Source of the DNA: Vulcanimicrobiota bacterium
GTDB lineage: Bacteria; Vulcanimicrobiota; Vulcanimicrobiia; Vulcanimicrobiales; Vulcanimicrobiaceae
Assembly (NCBI GenBank): GCA_003168375.1
Contig: PMSI01000001.1
Coordinates: forward strand, 1,612,001-1,676,000
Reading direction: 5' to 3'
Length of the DNA stretch: 64,000 nucleotides
Position 1 is the first letter of the stretch; each line of letters opens with the position of its first letter. The translations under genes and the position numbers were made by a program. The notes below the pieces were generated by a model. That model was not told where the DNA came from. It saw only the letters and a program-made list of their open reading frames with translations, and did no database searches. Positions 9,995 to 18,274 of the stretch are shown in pieces.

Positions 9995-11601
9995 GCGTTC
10001 CACCACGGCGCGGCGACCGGGCCCGGATCGTAGCCGCGCAAGTCGTCGTTGAAGACCGAGACACGGCGCTGCCGGAACAGCGGGATGTACGGCACGTTCT
10101 CGTGGATGCGGCGGCCGATCGCGCGGTAGATCGCGGCGCGCTTGCGCGAGTCGTCGGTTGCGAGCCCCGCGCGCTCGAAAGCGTCGACCGCCGGATCGCA
10201 GTAGCGCGCTTCGTTCTCGCCCTTGGGCGCAAACTGCGCGCAGGTCAACGTGCTGGTGCTGTCCGGATCGTACTCGAGGGTATTCGCGAACACCGCGAGG
10301 TCGAAGCGGCCGGTCACGATCGGCCCGTCGAACGCAAAGATCCCCTTGTACGGATAGGACTTGATCGTCAGGCCGATCCCGACCGCGCGCAGCATCTGCT
10401 GGAGCTGCACCGCGACCGTCGGGCCGATCCCCGTCGGGCCGACCACCATCACGAGATCGAGTCGGGTCTCGCCGTTCGCGCGAATCCCGTCCGGGCCGGC
10501 GCGCCAGCCACCGCGCTCGAGCAGCGCGTTCGCTGCGCGCGGGTCGTATGGGTACGACGGATTGTTCGCGTACCCGAGGGAGCTCGGCGGAACGATGTCG
10601 TGCGCAGGCAGCGCCGTTCCGTACGAGAGCTTCGCGATCAGGACCGAGTAGTCGATCGCGCGCGCGATCGCCCGGCGCACCTCGACGTGCCGCAGCGCCG
10701 GCCGCGCGTCGTCGAGCATCAGGATCTGCTGCGAGTTCCAGTCGGTCAGCGTCGCGCGCAGACCCGGCACCGCCTTGAAGCGGTCGTAGAGAAAAGCGTT
10801 GGCCGAGACGGGCATGTCGACTTCGTGCGTGCGCAGCTGGGTGGCGACCGTGTTGATATCCGGCAGGATCGCCAGCTCGACGCGGTCGAGCTTCGGGCGT
10901 CCCTTGAAGTAGTCGTCGTTCGCGGCCAGAACGATACGGTGTCCGCGGTCCCAGGCGACGAACCGGAACGGTCCGCTTCCGACCGGGTGCGCGTTGAAGG
11001 GCGCATCGTTGAGGTTCGGCGTCCCGGCCAGCACGTGCTCGGGGACGACCGGTTTCGCGCCCTCCTGCAACGTGGTGAAGAACTGCGTGACGAACGGCGG
11101 ATAGCGCCGTTTCAGGTGCACGACGACCGTGCGTTCGTCCGGCGTCTCCACGCGCACAACCTGATCGTAGCCCTCGCGGTGCAGCACGTTGTTGCGCGGA
11201 TTCATGATCGCGCGCCACGAGAAGGCGACGTCGCGTGCGGTGAGCGGGACGCCGTCGTGCCACCGCACGCCCGCGCGAAGGTGGTACGTGTACGTCGTTC
11301 CGTCGCGCGCGATCCCGCCGTTCGCCAGGGTCGGAACCTCGGTTGCGAGATCGCCGGTCATCGTGCCGTGCGCGTCCGCGACGACGAGGTACGAGAAGAC
11401 GAGCGAGGAGAGGTCGTAGCTGAGGTCCATCGTCGAAAGCAGCGGGTTGAGGCTGTCGGGATCGGCGACGTCGGCCAGGCGCAATACGCCCGGATGCGTC
11501 CACGGATGGCGCGCACCCTCACCGCCGTGCGTGCGCGCAGGCGAGCACGCGCCGAGCATCGCAAGGCCGGCGATCAGCACCGCCAGCGCGGGGAATCGCA
11601 C
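9976..11601 (-). CDS. ABC transporter substrate-binding lipoprotein, family 5 (peptide/opine type)
   Basis: 541 residues. Lipoprotein signal with lipobox LGAC (Cys 19), then a complete SBP_bac_5 fold: ADPDSLNPLLSTMDLSYDL near the N-terminus, LRAGVRWHDGVPLTARDVAFSW and NAHPVGSGPFRFV are the family hallmarks. Binds oligopeptide-like or other small solutes outside the membrane for an ABC importer. No permease or ATPase genes are adjacent, so it either works with a transporter elsewhere or is a solitary receptor. Starts GTG at 11601, sharing one base with the stop of the upstream secreted protein. Confidence 0.88.
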   Translation of the reverse strand: MRFPALAVLIAGLAMLGACSPARTHGGEGARHPWTHPGVLRLADVADPDSLNPLLSTMDLSYDLSSLVFSYLVVADAHGTMTGDLATEVPTLANGGIARDGTTYTYHLRAGVRWHDGVPLTARDVAFSWRAIMNPRNNVLHREGYDQVVRVETPDERTVVVHLKRRYPPFVTQFFTTLQEGAKPVVPEHVLAGTPNLNDAPFNAHPVGSGPFRFVAWDRGHRIVLAANDDYFKGRPKLDRVELAILPDINTVATQLRTHEVDMPVSANAFLYDRFKAVPGLRATLTDWNSQQILMLDDARPALRHVEVRRAIARAIDYSVLIAKLSYGTALPAHDIVPPSSLGYANNPSYPYDPRAANALLERGGWRAGPDGIRANGETRLDLVMVVGPTGIGPTVAVQLQQMLRAVGIGLTIKSYPYKGIFAFDGPIVTGRFDLAVFANTLEYDPDSTSTLTCAQFAPKGENEARYCDPAVDAFERAGLATDDSRKRAAIYRAIGRRIHENVPYIPLFRQRRVSVFNDDLRGYDPGPVAAPWWNAYTWSI

Positions 11602-12584
11602 TAGGTTTTCGGCTGCGTCTCCGCCCAGTGCCCGAACGCGTCTTCGATCGCGGACGACACCCCCGCTCGATAGTTGGACCCGTGATGCAGGTGCTCGCCG
11701 ATCGCGTCCTGCGAGGCGACGACCTTGCCGGTGCAGTCGACCGTCGTCAGCATCACCTCGGCGTGCGTCGCGATCCCGGCGAACTTCGACGTCTGTTCCG
11801 TTCGCAGCGTCCCCATGACTAGCTTCGCGGCACCGTACCGCGCGCACATCGCGGCGGCGTCCTTGGTCGCCGCGAGGTGATCGGCCGCGTCGGTGACGAC
11901 GACGTCGGCGCCGCGCGCCGCGAAGCGTTTGCGCGCCTCCTCGGTGGCGAAGTCCAAGCTCGGATCGGCGCCGCTGCCCGCCTGCGTGAACGGCACGATG
12001 GCGATCTTCGTGCCGGCGGGGCCTGTGGACACGGCGGCGGCCGACGGTGCCGCGGGTGCGGCTTCCGCCGCGCGTGCGGCGTACGAGTCCAGCGCCTTCA
12101 CGATCGCCTGGCCGAGCGAGTCGGCGACCGCGGCTTGCACGTTCTTGAAGTAGTAGTCCTTGTCGCCGGTCGTTACGGCCGTCCACGCGACAGTGCCGTC
12201 GCAGCGCAGCCGCGAGAGCCGCAGCTCGGCGTGCGTCGCGAAATAGGTTATCGACGTGACGATATACTGTTTCACGCGCACGGCCTGCTCGGTGCGCGCG
12301 GTCGGAACGAGGATCGCGACCGCGCCGGTCTGCGCGCAGATCTGGGCCGCCGCTCCGACGACCGAGAGCCGGTCGGTCGCCGGAAGGACCTTCGGGGTAT
12401 CGCCGCGCTCGGTGAGCTTCGCGGCGAGAATACCGGTCGCGTCGTCGAGCACTTCATTCTTTTCGGAGCCGGGGACGGCGAACGGCACCACGGCGATCAC
12501 GTCGGCGGCGAGCGCGGGACGCGGCTGGGCCCACACGGGAAGGACGGCCAGCGCACATGCGGCGGCCGCGAGGCGGCGATGCAT
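11601..12584 (-). CDS. Exported protein with two related halves, unknown function
   Basis: 327 residues with a cleavable signal peptide (about 1-27, ending PALAA). The mature part has two similar halves: ADVIAVVPFAVPGSEKNE...TKVLPATD...AAQICAQTGAVAILVPT and GTKIAIVPFTQAGSGAD...VVTDAAD...AAMCARYGAAKLVMGT. Each has the alternating beta-alpha pattern and a conserved Cys seen in periplasmic proteins of the GNA1162/CsgG-like 'integrate and predict activity' type (weak resemblance, my inference). Start ATG at 12584 precedes the signal peptide. Overlaps the downstream substrate-binding lipoprotein by one base, suggesting co-translation. Confidence 0.72.
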   Translation of the reverse strand: MHRRLAAAACALAVLPVWAQPRPALAADVIAVVPFAVPGSEKNEVLDDATGILAAKLTERGDTPKVLPATDRLSVVGAAAQICAQTGAVAILVPTARTEQAVRVKQYIVTSITYFATHAELRLSRLRCDGTVAWTAVTTGDKDYYFKNVQAAVADSLGQAIVKALDSYAARAAEAAPAAPSAAAVSTGPAGTKIAIVPFTQAGSGADPSLDFATEEARKRFAARGADVVVTDAADHLAATKDAAAMCARYGAAKLVMGTLRTEQTSKFAGIATHAEVMLTTVDCTGKVVASQDAIGEHLHHGSNYRAGVSSAIEDAFGHWAETQPKT

Positions 12585-12637
12585 GCCGGTGCGATTCGGC
12601 ACGGCACCGGCCTCGCCTCGTGCGCCAGACCGCGCCG

Positions 12638-14347
12638 CTACCGCGAGATGAGGCCGAACGAGAGCGTCCGCGTCGCGTCGCTCCGCAGATACGAGCCGGC
12701 GGTCAGCGCGTAGCGCCGGCCGAGCGGGACGCGGACGCTCCCCTCGAGTACGCCGCCGCGGAGAAGCAGATCGAACCGCGTCGGTGCGTCCCAGGTCAGC
12801 CAAACGACGTCGCGGTCGAACCGGCGGCGCACGACGATCGATTGGAGCGGTCCTCCCGGATACGCGGGCGTCTGCGCGTCGAGCGCGTCGCCGTCACGCA
12901 GCGTCCACGCGCGCAGCGAGACGCGCGGCGCGATCTCCCAGCCGAGCGCGGCGGCGAAGCCGCGGTTCACCGCGGTCGGTGCGGTGGTGCCTTCCGTGTA
13001 CGCCAGCACCTCGGCGCGGATCCGCCGCCGGTCGGCGTAGGCAACGCCGATTTCGCCGAGCGAGCCGCGTGCGATGGCGTAGCCCGGCGTCCCCAGGCTC
13101 GACGCGCCGGCGCCGGCATGCACCGTCCAGCTCGCGCCGAGCGGCGCGTCGAGCGCGAGCGACGGCAGCACTCCGTAACCGCGTTGCGTTCCGGTTTCGT
13201 AGGAATGTTCGTCGCCGTACGCCAGCGCCAGGGCCGCGGTCGCGCGGACGACGTTCCCGCGCGAGGTACCGAAGACGAGCGCGGCGTCGTGGTGTTCGGC
13301 GTCGGACGTGCCGAGCATACCGCGCTCGTCGCGCCAGCGCGCGCGCACGGCGATCGCGTTCGGTCCGCGACCCGACGCGTCGACCGCGACGTCCGCGACG
13401 CTGCCGTCGTTGCGGGTCGCGTTCGTGCTCGCATCGTCGGCCGTGAGCGCGAGGTGCGCGCCGAAATCGTAGAGGCGGCCGGCCGCGCGCAACTGCACGC
13501 CGGCGCCGCCGTAGGTCGCACCCGGCGCGGTCCCCACCAGGGCGACCGCGTCGGCGCTCAGCGGCCCGAACGTTTCGGACCCGCGTGCGGCGAACAGCCG
13601 GCGCGCGCCGTCGGGATCCCACGACGCGGCGGCAAGCGCGGAACGCTGGCCGCCCAGCTCCAGCGCGGCGTCGCCGTTCGCCGCGCGGGCCGTGTCGGCG
13701 CGGTCGAACAGACGCGCGTCGATGACCCCGCCCTCGGCGCGGTCGCCGTACCAGGGCGCCTGCAGCGCGTCGCGCACCTCGATCGACCCGATCGCGTGCG
13801 AGGGGAGCAGCGAGGTGGCGTCGCCGCCGTCACCGCGGCGGTAGAACGGAAGCCCCTCGACCGTGCTCACGCTCCGTCCGCGCGCCAGCCAGCGATCGCT
13901 GATCGTCGTCGGGAACGTGACGCGGTAGGGGGCAATCGAGGCGATCGCGCTCAGCGAGCCGGCCGGGAGCGCCGCGACGTCGGCGACCGACGGGATCAGG
14001 TCGGCGGCTCGATGGCGCCGCACGATCGCGGCGAGCGGCGACCCGTCGGCCGGCACCGGGACCCGAAGCACGTCAGCGTTCGGAGCCGTGATCACGACGG
14101 CGGCGGGACGGGTCGGGGTCGTCAACGCGAACGTCCCGTCGGCGGCGCTCCGGTCGCGCCCGAGCACGTGGCCGGCGGCGTCGAGCCCGGCGACGCCGGC
14201 GCCCGCCACGATCGCTCCGTCTTGATCGCGGACCGCGCCGACCAGCAGCTCGTCCGCTACGGCGGGGAGAGAACCGCTCGCCAGCGCGGCGGCGAGCACC
14301 GGCGCCAGCGCAATCTTCAGGAACCCTTCACGTGCGCGGCGTACCAT
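12638..14347 (-). CDS. Small TonB-dependent-receptor-like outer-membrane beta-barrel
   Basis: 569 residues, shorter than most TonB-dependent receptors (650-900). Signal peptide (~1-35), a carboxypeptidase-regulatory-like beta-sandwich (VGAVRDQDGAIVAGAGVAGLD), a plug-like region (STVEGLPFYRRGDGGDATSLL, SIEVRDALQAPWYG), then many alternating amphipathic strands ending in aromatic-poor LSFGLISR. No clear TonB box is visible. Start ATG at 14347 precedes the signal peptide. Its neighbours (binding lipoprotein and exported protein on the same strand) suggest a solute-uptake or surface module. The plug/barrel assignment is by pattern, not by a conserved signature. Confidence 0.68.
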   Translation of the reverse strand: MVRRAREGFLKIALAPVLAAALASGSLPAVADELLVGAVRDQDGAIVAGAGVAGLDAAGHVLGRDRSAADGTFALTTPTRPAAVVITAPNADVLRVPVPADGSPLAAIVRRHRAADLIPSVADVAALPAGSLSAIASIAPYRVTFPTTISDRWLARGRSVSTVEGLPFYRRGDGGDATSLLPSHAIGSIEVRDALQAPWYGDRAEGGVIDARLFDRADTARAANGDAALELGGQRSALAAASWDPDGARRLFAARGSETFGPLSADAVALVGTAPGATYGGAGVQLRAAGRLYDFGAHLALTADDASTNATRNDGSVADVAVDASGRGPNAIAVRARWRDERGMLGTSDAEHHDAALVFGTSRGNVVRATAALALAYGDEHSYETGTQRGYGVLPSLALDAPLGASWTVHAGAGASSLGTPGYAIARGSLGEIGVAYADRRRIRAEVLAYTEGTTAPTAVNRGFAAALGWEIAPRVSLRAWTLRDGDALDAQTPAYPGGPLQSIVVRRRFDRDVVWLTWDAPTRFDLLLRGGVLEGSVRVPLGRRYALTAGSYLRSDATRTLSFGLISR

Positions 14348-14354
14348 AGCCGGC

Positions 14355-14588
14355 ATGAGGATCTTCGGGCGCTCGGCAGTCGCCGTGGTGCTCGCGCTCG
14401 GCGCGTGCGTCGGCGCCGCTGCGGGCGCGGACCTGCTCCTCGACGACCCCGTTGCTGCGCTCGTCGGCAGCGGGCCCGCCGCCTGGCTCGGTCCCGTCAC
14501 CGAAACCGGCCGCACCGGCTGGAATTGCGCCCCGGAGCATGCGGCAACCGCCCGCACCGCCTCGGCGGCGGGCCTGCCAAACGACTGA
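14355..14588 (+). CDS. Small putative exported protein
   Basis: 77 residues: signal peptide (VAVVLALGACVGAAAGA) followed by a short Ala/Gly/Pro-rich tail containing one Cys. Only 8 bp separate its ATG from the divergent barrel gene's start and no good ribosome site is seen, so it may be leaderless or not real. In its favour, its stop lies one base before the GTG of the TPR gene, a spacing typical of translational coupling. Function unknown. Confidence 0.42.
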   Translation: MRIFGRSAVAVVLALGACVGAAAGADLLLDDPVAALVGSGPAAWLGPVTETGRTGWNCAPEHAATARTASAAGLPND

Positions 14589-14589
14589 C

Positions 14590-15402
14590 GTGACGCACCG
14601 GTTGGCGATCGCGGCGGCATGCGCGCTCGCTTTCGCCGCTCCGATTGCCGGGGCATCGGCTCAAACGTATTCGCGTCCCACCGCAGCGCCGCGCACCACC
14701 GATGCGTCGGCGCTTTCGGCGCAGGCGCGGCAGCGCGAGATCCACGAGCGCTTCGAACGCGGGGTCGGCGCCGAGGAGCGAAGCGACTGGGCCGCCGCAG
14801 CGACCGAGTTCCGCCGGCTGGTCGTCCTCGATCCGCCCGAGCCGAAAGGCTCGACGGCGCGGTACGACCTTGCGCTCGCGGAGATCCATCTCAACCATTT
14901 CGACGCCGCCGCGGCGCTGCTCGAAGAGGCGCTCCATCGCGACCCGCGTTTCGCGGCGGCCGCCGCGAACCTCGTCGCCGTCCATCTCCGTCGCGGCGAC
15001 CTGACCGCCGCACGCGCTGCCGCGGACCGTTTCGTCGCCTTCGCGCCGGACTCGGTGCTCGCGCTCTACTCCCGCGGGATCACCGCGCTGCGCGCCGGCG
15101 ATTTGGCGGCGGCACGGAGCGACTTTCGCAAGCTCATCGACACCGACCCGAGCTATGCCGTCGCACACTACGACCTCGCGCTCGTCGAGCTGCGCGCCGG
15201 GCGCGACGATGCGGCCCGCGTCGAACTCGAGCACGCGCTGACGCTTTCGCCGGCGTACGCGCGCGCCCGCTTCGCGCTCGGCACGGTGCTGATGCGCGGC
15301 GGCCGGCGTGCCGACGCACGCGTGGCGTTCGACCGCTGCGCGCACGATGCCGTCGATCCGGCGCTGCGTGCGCTCGCGATCGATCTCCGGGACCGCCTCT
15401 AA
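14590..15402 (+). CDS. Exported TPR-repeat protein
   Basis: 270 residues. The GTG at 14590 begins a clear signal peptide (HRLAIAAACALAFAAPIAGASA). The mature protein consists of about five tetratricopeptide units (ATEFRRLVVLDPPEPKGSTA, AAALLEEALHRDPRFAAAAA, ARSDFRKLIDTDPSYAVAHY, ARVELEHALTLSPAYARARF). It should act as a periplasmic protein-protein scaffold. An in-frame upstream ATG exists, but only the GTG puts the signal peptide at the N-terminus. Convergent with the SCO1-like gene (15-bp gap). Confidence 0.82.
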   Translation: MTHRLAIAAACALAFAAPIAGASAQTYSRPTAAPRTTDASALSAQARQREIHERFERGVGAEERSDWAAAATEFRRLVVLDPPEPKGSTARYDLALAEIHLNHFDAAAALLEEALHRDPRFAAAAANLVAVHLRRGDLTAARAAADRFVAFAPDSVLALYSRGITALRAGDLAAARSDFRKLIDTDPSYAVAHYDLALVELRAGRDDAARVELEHALTLSPAYARARFALGTVLMRGGRRADARVAFDRCAHDAVDPALRALAIDLRDRL

Positions 15403-15417
15403 CCGAAGCAGGTGCGG

Positions 15418-16050
15418 TCAGCCGCGCGGTACGGTGCGGAGGAGATCGAGCAGTTCGCGGTCGGTGTTCGTCGAGAGCATCACCAACCGCATCGGCCGCG
15501 CTTGCGCGTCGAGCACGTACGCGAACGTACCATGGAACTTGCCGTCGAGCCGAGCGACGTTGAACGCGTCGAGCAGTCGGCGGACGTCGTCGGGATTTCC
15601 GCTCGCCCAGCGCCAGCGCGACGCGTCGGCACCGAACGTGCGAGCTTTCGACGCCATGACGATCGGGCGGTCGAACTCCGGGTCGAGCGTCACCGTCAGC
15701 AGGCGCGCGTCGACGTGCGCTCGTGCGAGCCGATCGGAGAGACGCGAGAAGAGCCCTTCCGCGATCGGGCACGCGTCGCCGCAGCGCGTCGCGACGAAGA
15801 TCACCGCGGTCGGCCGGTGGAGGTCGCGCAGTGTGAACGACACGCCGTTTTGATCGACCAGCGGCACGTCGCGCGCGTCGCGCGGAGCGCCGGCCGCCGC
15901 AGGTGCCCCGTACGCGATCGCCAGGAGCAGCGCGAATGCGATCGCGACCGGCCCCTTGAGGTACCCCGCGGTCCGCCTGCGGACGGCAGCGGCCCCCGGG
16001 GGACCCGTCACGCCGGTCCCGAACGCGGCGGGAGAGCGATGCGGGGACAT
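15418..16050 (-). CDS. SCO1/SenC family copper-binding thioredoxin-fold protein
   Basis: 210 residues, one N-terminal membrane anchor (VAIAFALLLAIAYGAPAAA, ~35-53) and a SCO domain. Copper ligands of the family are present: C90-x3-C94-P (ATRCGDACP) and H173 (KFHGTFAYVLD), as is the TLDPEFD strand. SCO proteins deliver copper to cytochrome oxidase CuA or act as thiol reductases in the periplasm. It lies directly upstream of, and divergent from, a two-component system and near a plastocyanin-like protein and a cytochrome c, which fits a copper/electron-transport role. Confidence 0.88.
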   Translation of the reverse strand: MSPHRSPAAFGTGVTGPPGAAAVRRRTAGYLKGPVAIAFALLLAIAYGAPAAAGAPRDARDVPLVDQNGVSFTLRDLHRPTAVIFVATRCGDACPIAEGLFSRLSDRLARAHVDARLLTVTLDPEFDRPIVMASKARTFGADASRWRWASGNPDDVRRLLDAFNVARLDGKFHGTFAYVLDAQARPMRLVMLSTNTDRELLDLLRTVPRG

Positions 16051-16183
16051 GCGAGACCTCCGGAGAGCGATCGACCCTCACCGTAGGTGCCGGTGCTGAA
16101 GCCCGGGTGAAGCTGCCGCGCGCGCGCTTTCAGGGTTTCTTCACACAACGGAGCGGTCCGCACGCGAGGCGAACGACGATACC

Positions 16184-16852
16184 GTGCGCATCCTCGTCGT
16201 CGAAGATCAGCGCGAGATCGCGGAGGGGCTTCGCGCGATGCTCGAGCGCCGGAAGTATGCCGTCGACGTCGCGAGCGACGGTCAGACCGGCTACGATATG
16301 CTGCTGCGCGGCACGTACGACGCGGCCGTCGTCGACGTCGTGCTGCCGGGACGGGACGGGTTCGCGTTGTGCCGCGACGCGCGCGCCGAGGGCGTCGCGA
16401 CCCCAGTGCTGTTCTTGACCGCTCGCGACGCGGTCGAGGACCGCGTGCGCGGGCTTGACGCCGGTGCGGACGACTATCTGGTGAAGCCGTTCGTCGAGGA
16501 CGAGCTGGCCGCGCGCCTGCGGGCGCTGCTGCGCCGCTCCGCGCTGCCGATCCACGCCACGCTCGAAGTCGGCGATCTGGTCGTCGATCGCGGGGCGCGC
16601 GCCGTGCGCTTCGCCGGGCGTGAGGTCCCGCTCGGTGCGACCGAGTTCCGGCTGCTCGAATATCTCGCCACGAACGCCGGGATCGCGGTGACCCGCGCGC
16701 AGATCCTCGAACGCGTGTGGGGCGACGACTTCGAGGGGTCGAGCAACGTCGTCGACGTGTACGTCAGTGCGGTGCGCAAGAAGCTCGCAGCGGTCGGCGC
16801 ACGCGATCGTATCGCGACCGTCTGGGGAGTCGGCTACTCATTGCACGCGTAG
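16184..16852 (+). CDS. OmpR/PhoB-family response regulator
   Basis: 222 residues. Receiver domain with phospho-acceptor D51 (AVVDVVLPGRDG), T79 and K101 (YLVKPF), followed by a winged-helix DNA-binding domain (LGATEFRLLEYLATNAG...VDVYVSAVRKKL...TVWGVGYSLHA). Starts GTG. Overlaps the histidine kinase gene, forming a standard two-component pair. Target genes are not known; the flanking copper/cytochrome genes are plausible candidates. Confidence 0.93.
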   Translation: MRILVVEDQREIAEGLRAMLERRKYAVDVASDGQTGYDMLLRGTYDAAVVDVVLPGRDGFALCRDARAEGVATPVLFLTARDAVEDRVRGLDAGADDYLVKPFVEDELAARLRALLRRSALPIHATLEVGDLVVDRGARAVRFAGREVPLGATEFRLLEYLATNAGIAVTRAQILERVWGDDFEGSSNVVDVYVSAVRKKLAAVGARDRIATVWGVGYSLHA

Positions 16853-17754
16853 TCGCGCGGCTCTGCGCGTCGTATCTGGGGATTTTCCTGGTCGTGCTCG
16901 TCGCGCTCGACGGCGCGGCGTTCTGGCTCTTGGCCGGACGGTATCACGATCTGCTGCAGCCGATCCTGGGCACCGACGTCGGCCGCGGCGTCTATGCTGC
17001 CGAGCTGCGGAAGACCGCGCTCGCGCTCGCGCTGCTCGATCTGCCGCTGTTGCTCTTGGTCGGTGCGGCGTCGTACGTGCTCGCGGTGATCTCGGTGCGG
17101 CCGCTGGTCGCGGGGCGCGAACGCGAGGCGCGCTTCGCCGCCGAGGCGGCACACGAGCTGCGCACGCCGCTCGCGCGCATTGCGAGCATCGCCCAGACCG
17201 CCCGCGAGCGGGGGGACGACGACGCCCGCGACGAGGCGTTCGCGCGAATCGCGGCGACCGCGGTCGACGCCTCCGGCACGATCAGCGACCTGCTCGCGCT
17301 CGTCCGCGAGGAGCGCGTTGCGCCCAAGCTCTCCGAGCCGGTCGATCTCGGCGCGCTGGCGCGCTCCGCGGTCGAGGGCGCGCGAAACAACGGGGTCGCC
17401 TACGACGTCGCCGCGGGCGCAGACTGCTGGGTCGAAGGCGACGAGCGGCGCTTGCGCCGCCTCGCCGAGAACCTGCTGGAGAACGCGAGCCGCCATGCTC
17501 GCGCGCGCGTGCGCGTCGCGGTCGCCCCCGACGGCCGGCGGGTCGCGTTCAGCGTCGAAGACGACGGGCCGGGCGTTCCGCCGGCACTGCGCGAGCGGAT
17601 CTTCGAGCGTTTCGTCCGGGCTGACGACGACGAGCGGGGGAGCGGTCTGGGACTCGCGATCTGCCGTGCGATCGCACGCGCGCACGGCGGCGACGTCGTG
17701 CTCGAAGATCGCAACCGTTTCGTCGCGCGCCTGCCGCGTTTCGAGCTGACGTGA
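16840..17754 (+). CDS. Sensor histidine kinase
   Basis: About 304 residues. Two transmembrane helices (YLGIFLVVLVALDGAAFWLL and LALLDLPLLLLVGAASYVLAV) enclose a short ~35-residue periplasmic loop, followed by the H-box (AAHELRTPLARI, His ~105), N-box (NLLENASRHA) and G-boxes (DDGPGVPP, GSGLGLAI). The start is uncertain: no ATG, GTG or TTG lies between the regulator stop and the first helix. I mark the ATT at 16840; the first GTG (16894) would cut into helix 1. The very small sensor loop suggests sensing within or near the membrane. Confidence 0.85.
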   Translation: MARVVARLCASYLGIFLVVLVALDGAAFWLLAGRYHDLLQPILGTDVGRGVYAAELRKTALALALLDLPLLLLVGAASYVLAVISVRPLVAGREREARFAAEAAHELRTPLARIASIAQTARERGDDDARDEAFARIAATAVDASGTISDLLALVREERVAPKLSEPVDLGALARSAVEGARNNGVAYDVAAGADCWVEGDERRLRRLAENLLENASRHARARVRVAVAPDGRRVAFSVEDDGPGVPPALRERIFERFVRADDDERGSGLGLAICRAIARAHGGDVVLEDRNRFVARLPRFELT

Positions 17755-17821
17755 GAAGAGTGTGAAGCCGCCGCCGCCGCCGCTTCATCTCCTCCTCAGG
17801 TGAGACCCTGACGATCCGCTC

Positions 17822-18274
17822 GTGCGAGTCGTTTCGCTCCTCCTCTTCTCTGCGCTCGTGGGCTGCACTCCCGGTGCGCCGCCCGCGGGTTCTGGGAGCG
17901 CCGCCGCCGCGGCCACGACGATCGACGTCTCACTCACGTCCTCGTCGGTCGCTGCGACGGCGTACGGGAGCGCCGGGGGTTTTGCGCCCGCCGTGACGAC
18001 GATCGCGCTCGGGACGAGCGTGCGGTTCGTCAACGTCGACTCGTTCTCGCACACGTCGACCTCGATCTCAGCAGCGACGTTCCCGGCGGCCTCGCCGTTC
18101 GGCGGCGCCGCGCTGAACGAGTCGGGAAGCACGCTCTCCGGCGGCTGGAGCAGCGGAACGCTCGGAGCCGGAACCGCCTCGCAACCGCTCCTCGCCGACA
18201 AGACCGGAACCTACCTCTACGGGTGTTTCTTCCACTACTCGGCACCGATGCGCGGAGCGATCGTTGTCAAATAG
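17822..18274 (+). CDS. Plastocyanin-like type 1 copper lipoprotein
   Basis: 150 residues. Lipobox LVGC (Cys 15) after a short signal, then a Ser/Ala linker and a cupredoxin domain. All four type 1 copper ligands have plastocyanin spacing: H77 (DSFSHTS) and C135-x2-H138-x4-M143 (YGCFFHYSAPM). A one-electron carrier at the envelope is expected. GTG start. The end overlaps the cytochrome gene's TTG start by 11 bp, so the two redox proteins are probably co-expressed. Confidence 0.85.
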   Translation: MRVVSLLLFSALVGCTPGAPPAGSGSAAAAATTIDVSLTSSSVAATAYGSAGGFAPAVTTIALGTSVRFVNVDSFSHTSTSISAATFPAASPFGGAALNESGSTLSGGWSSGTLGAGTASQPLLADKTGTYLYGCFFHYSAPMRGAIVVK

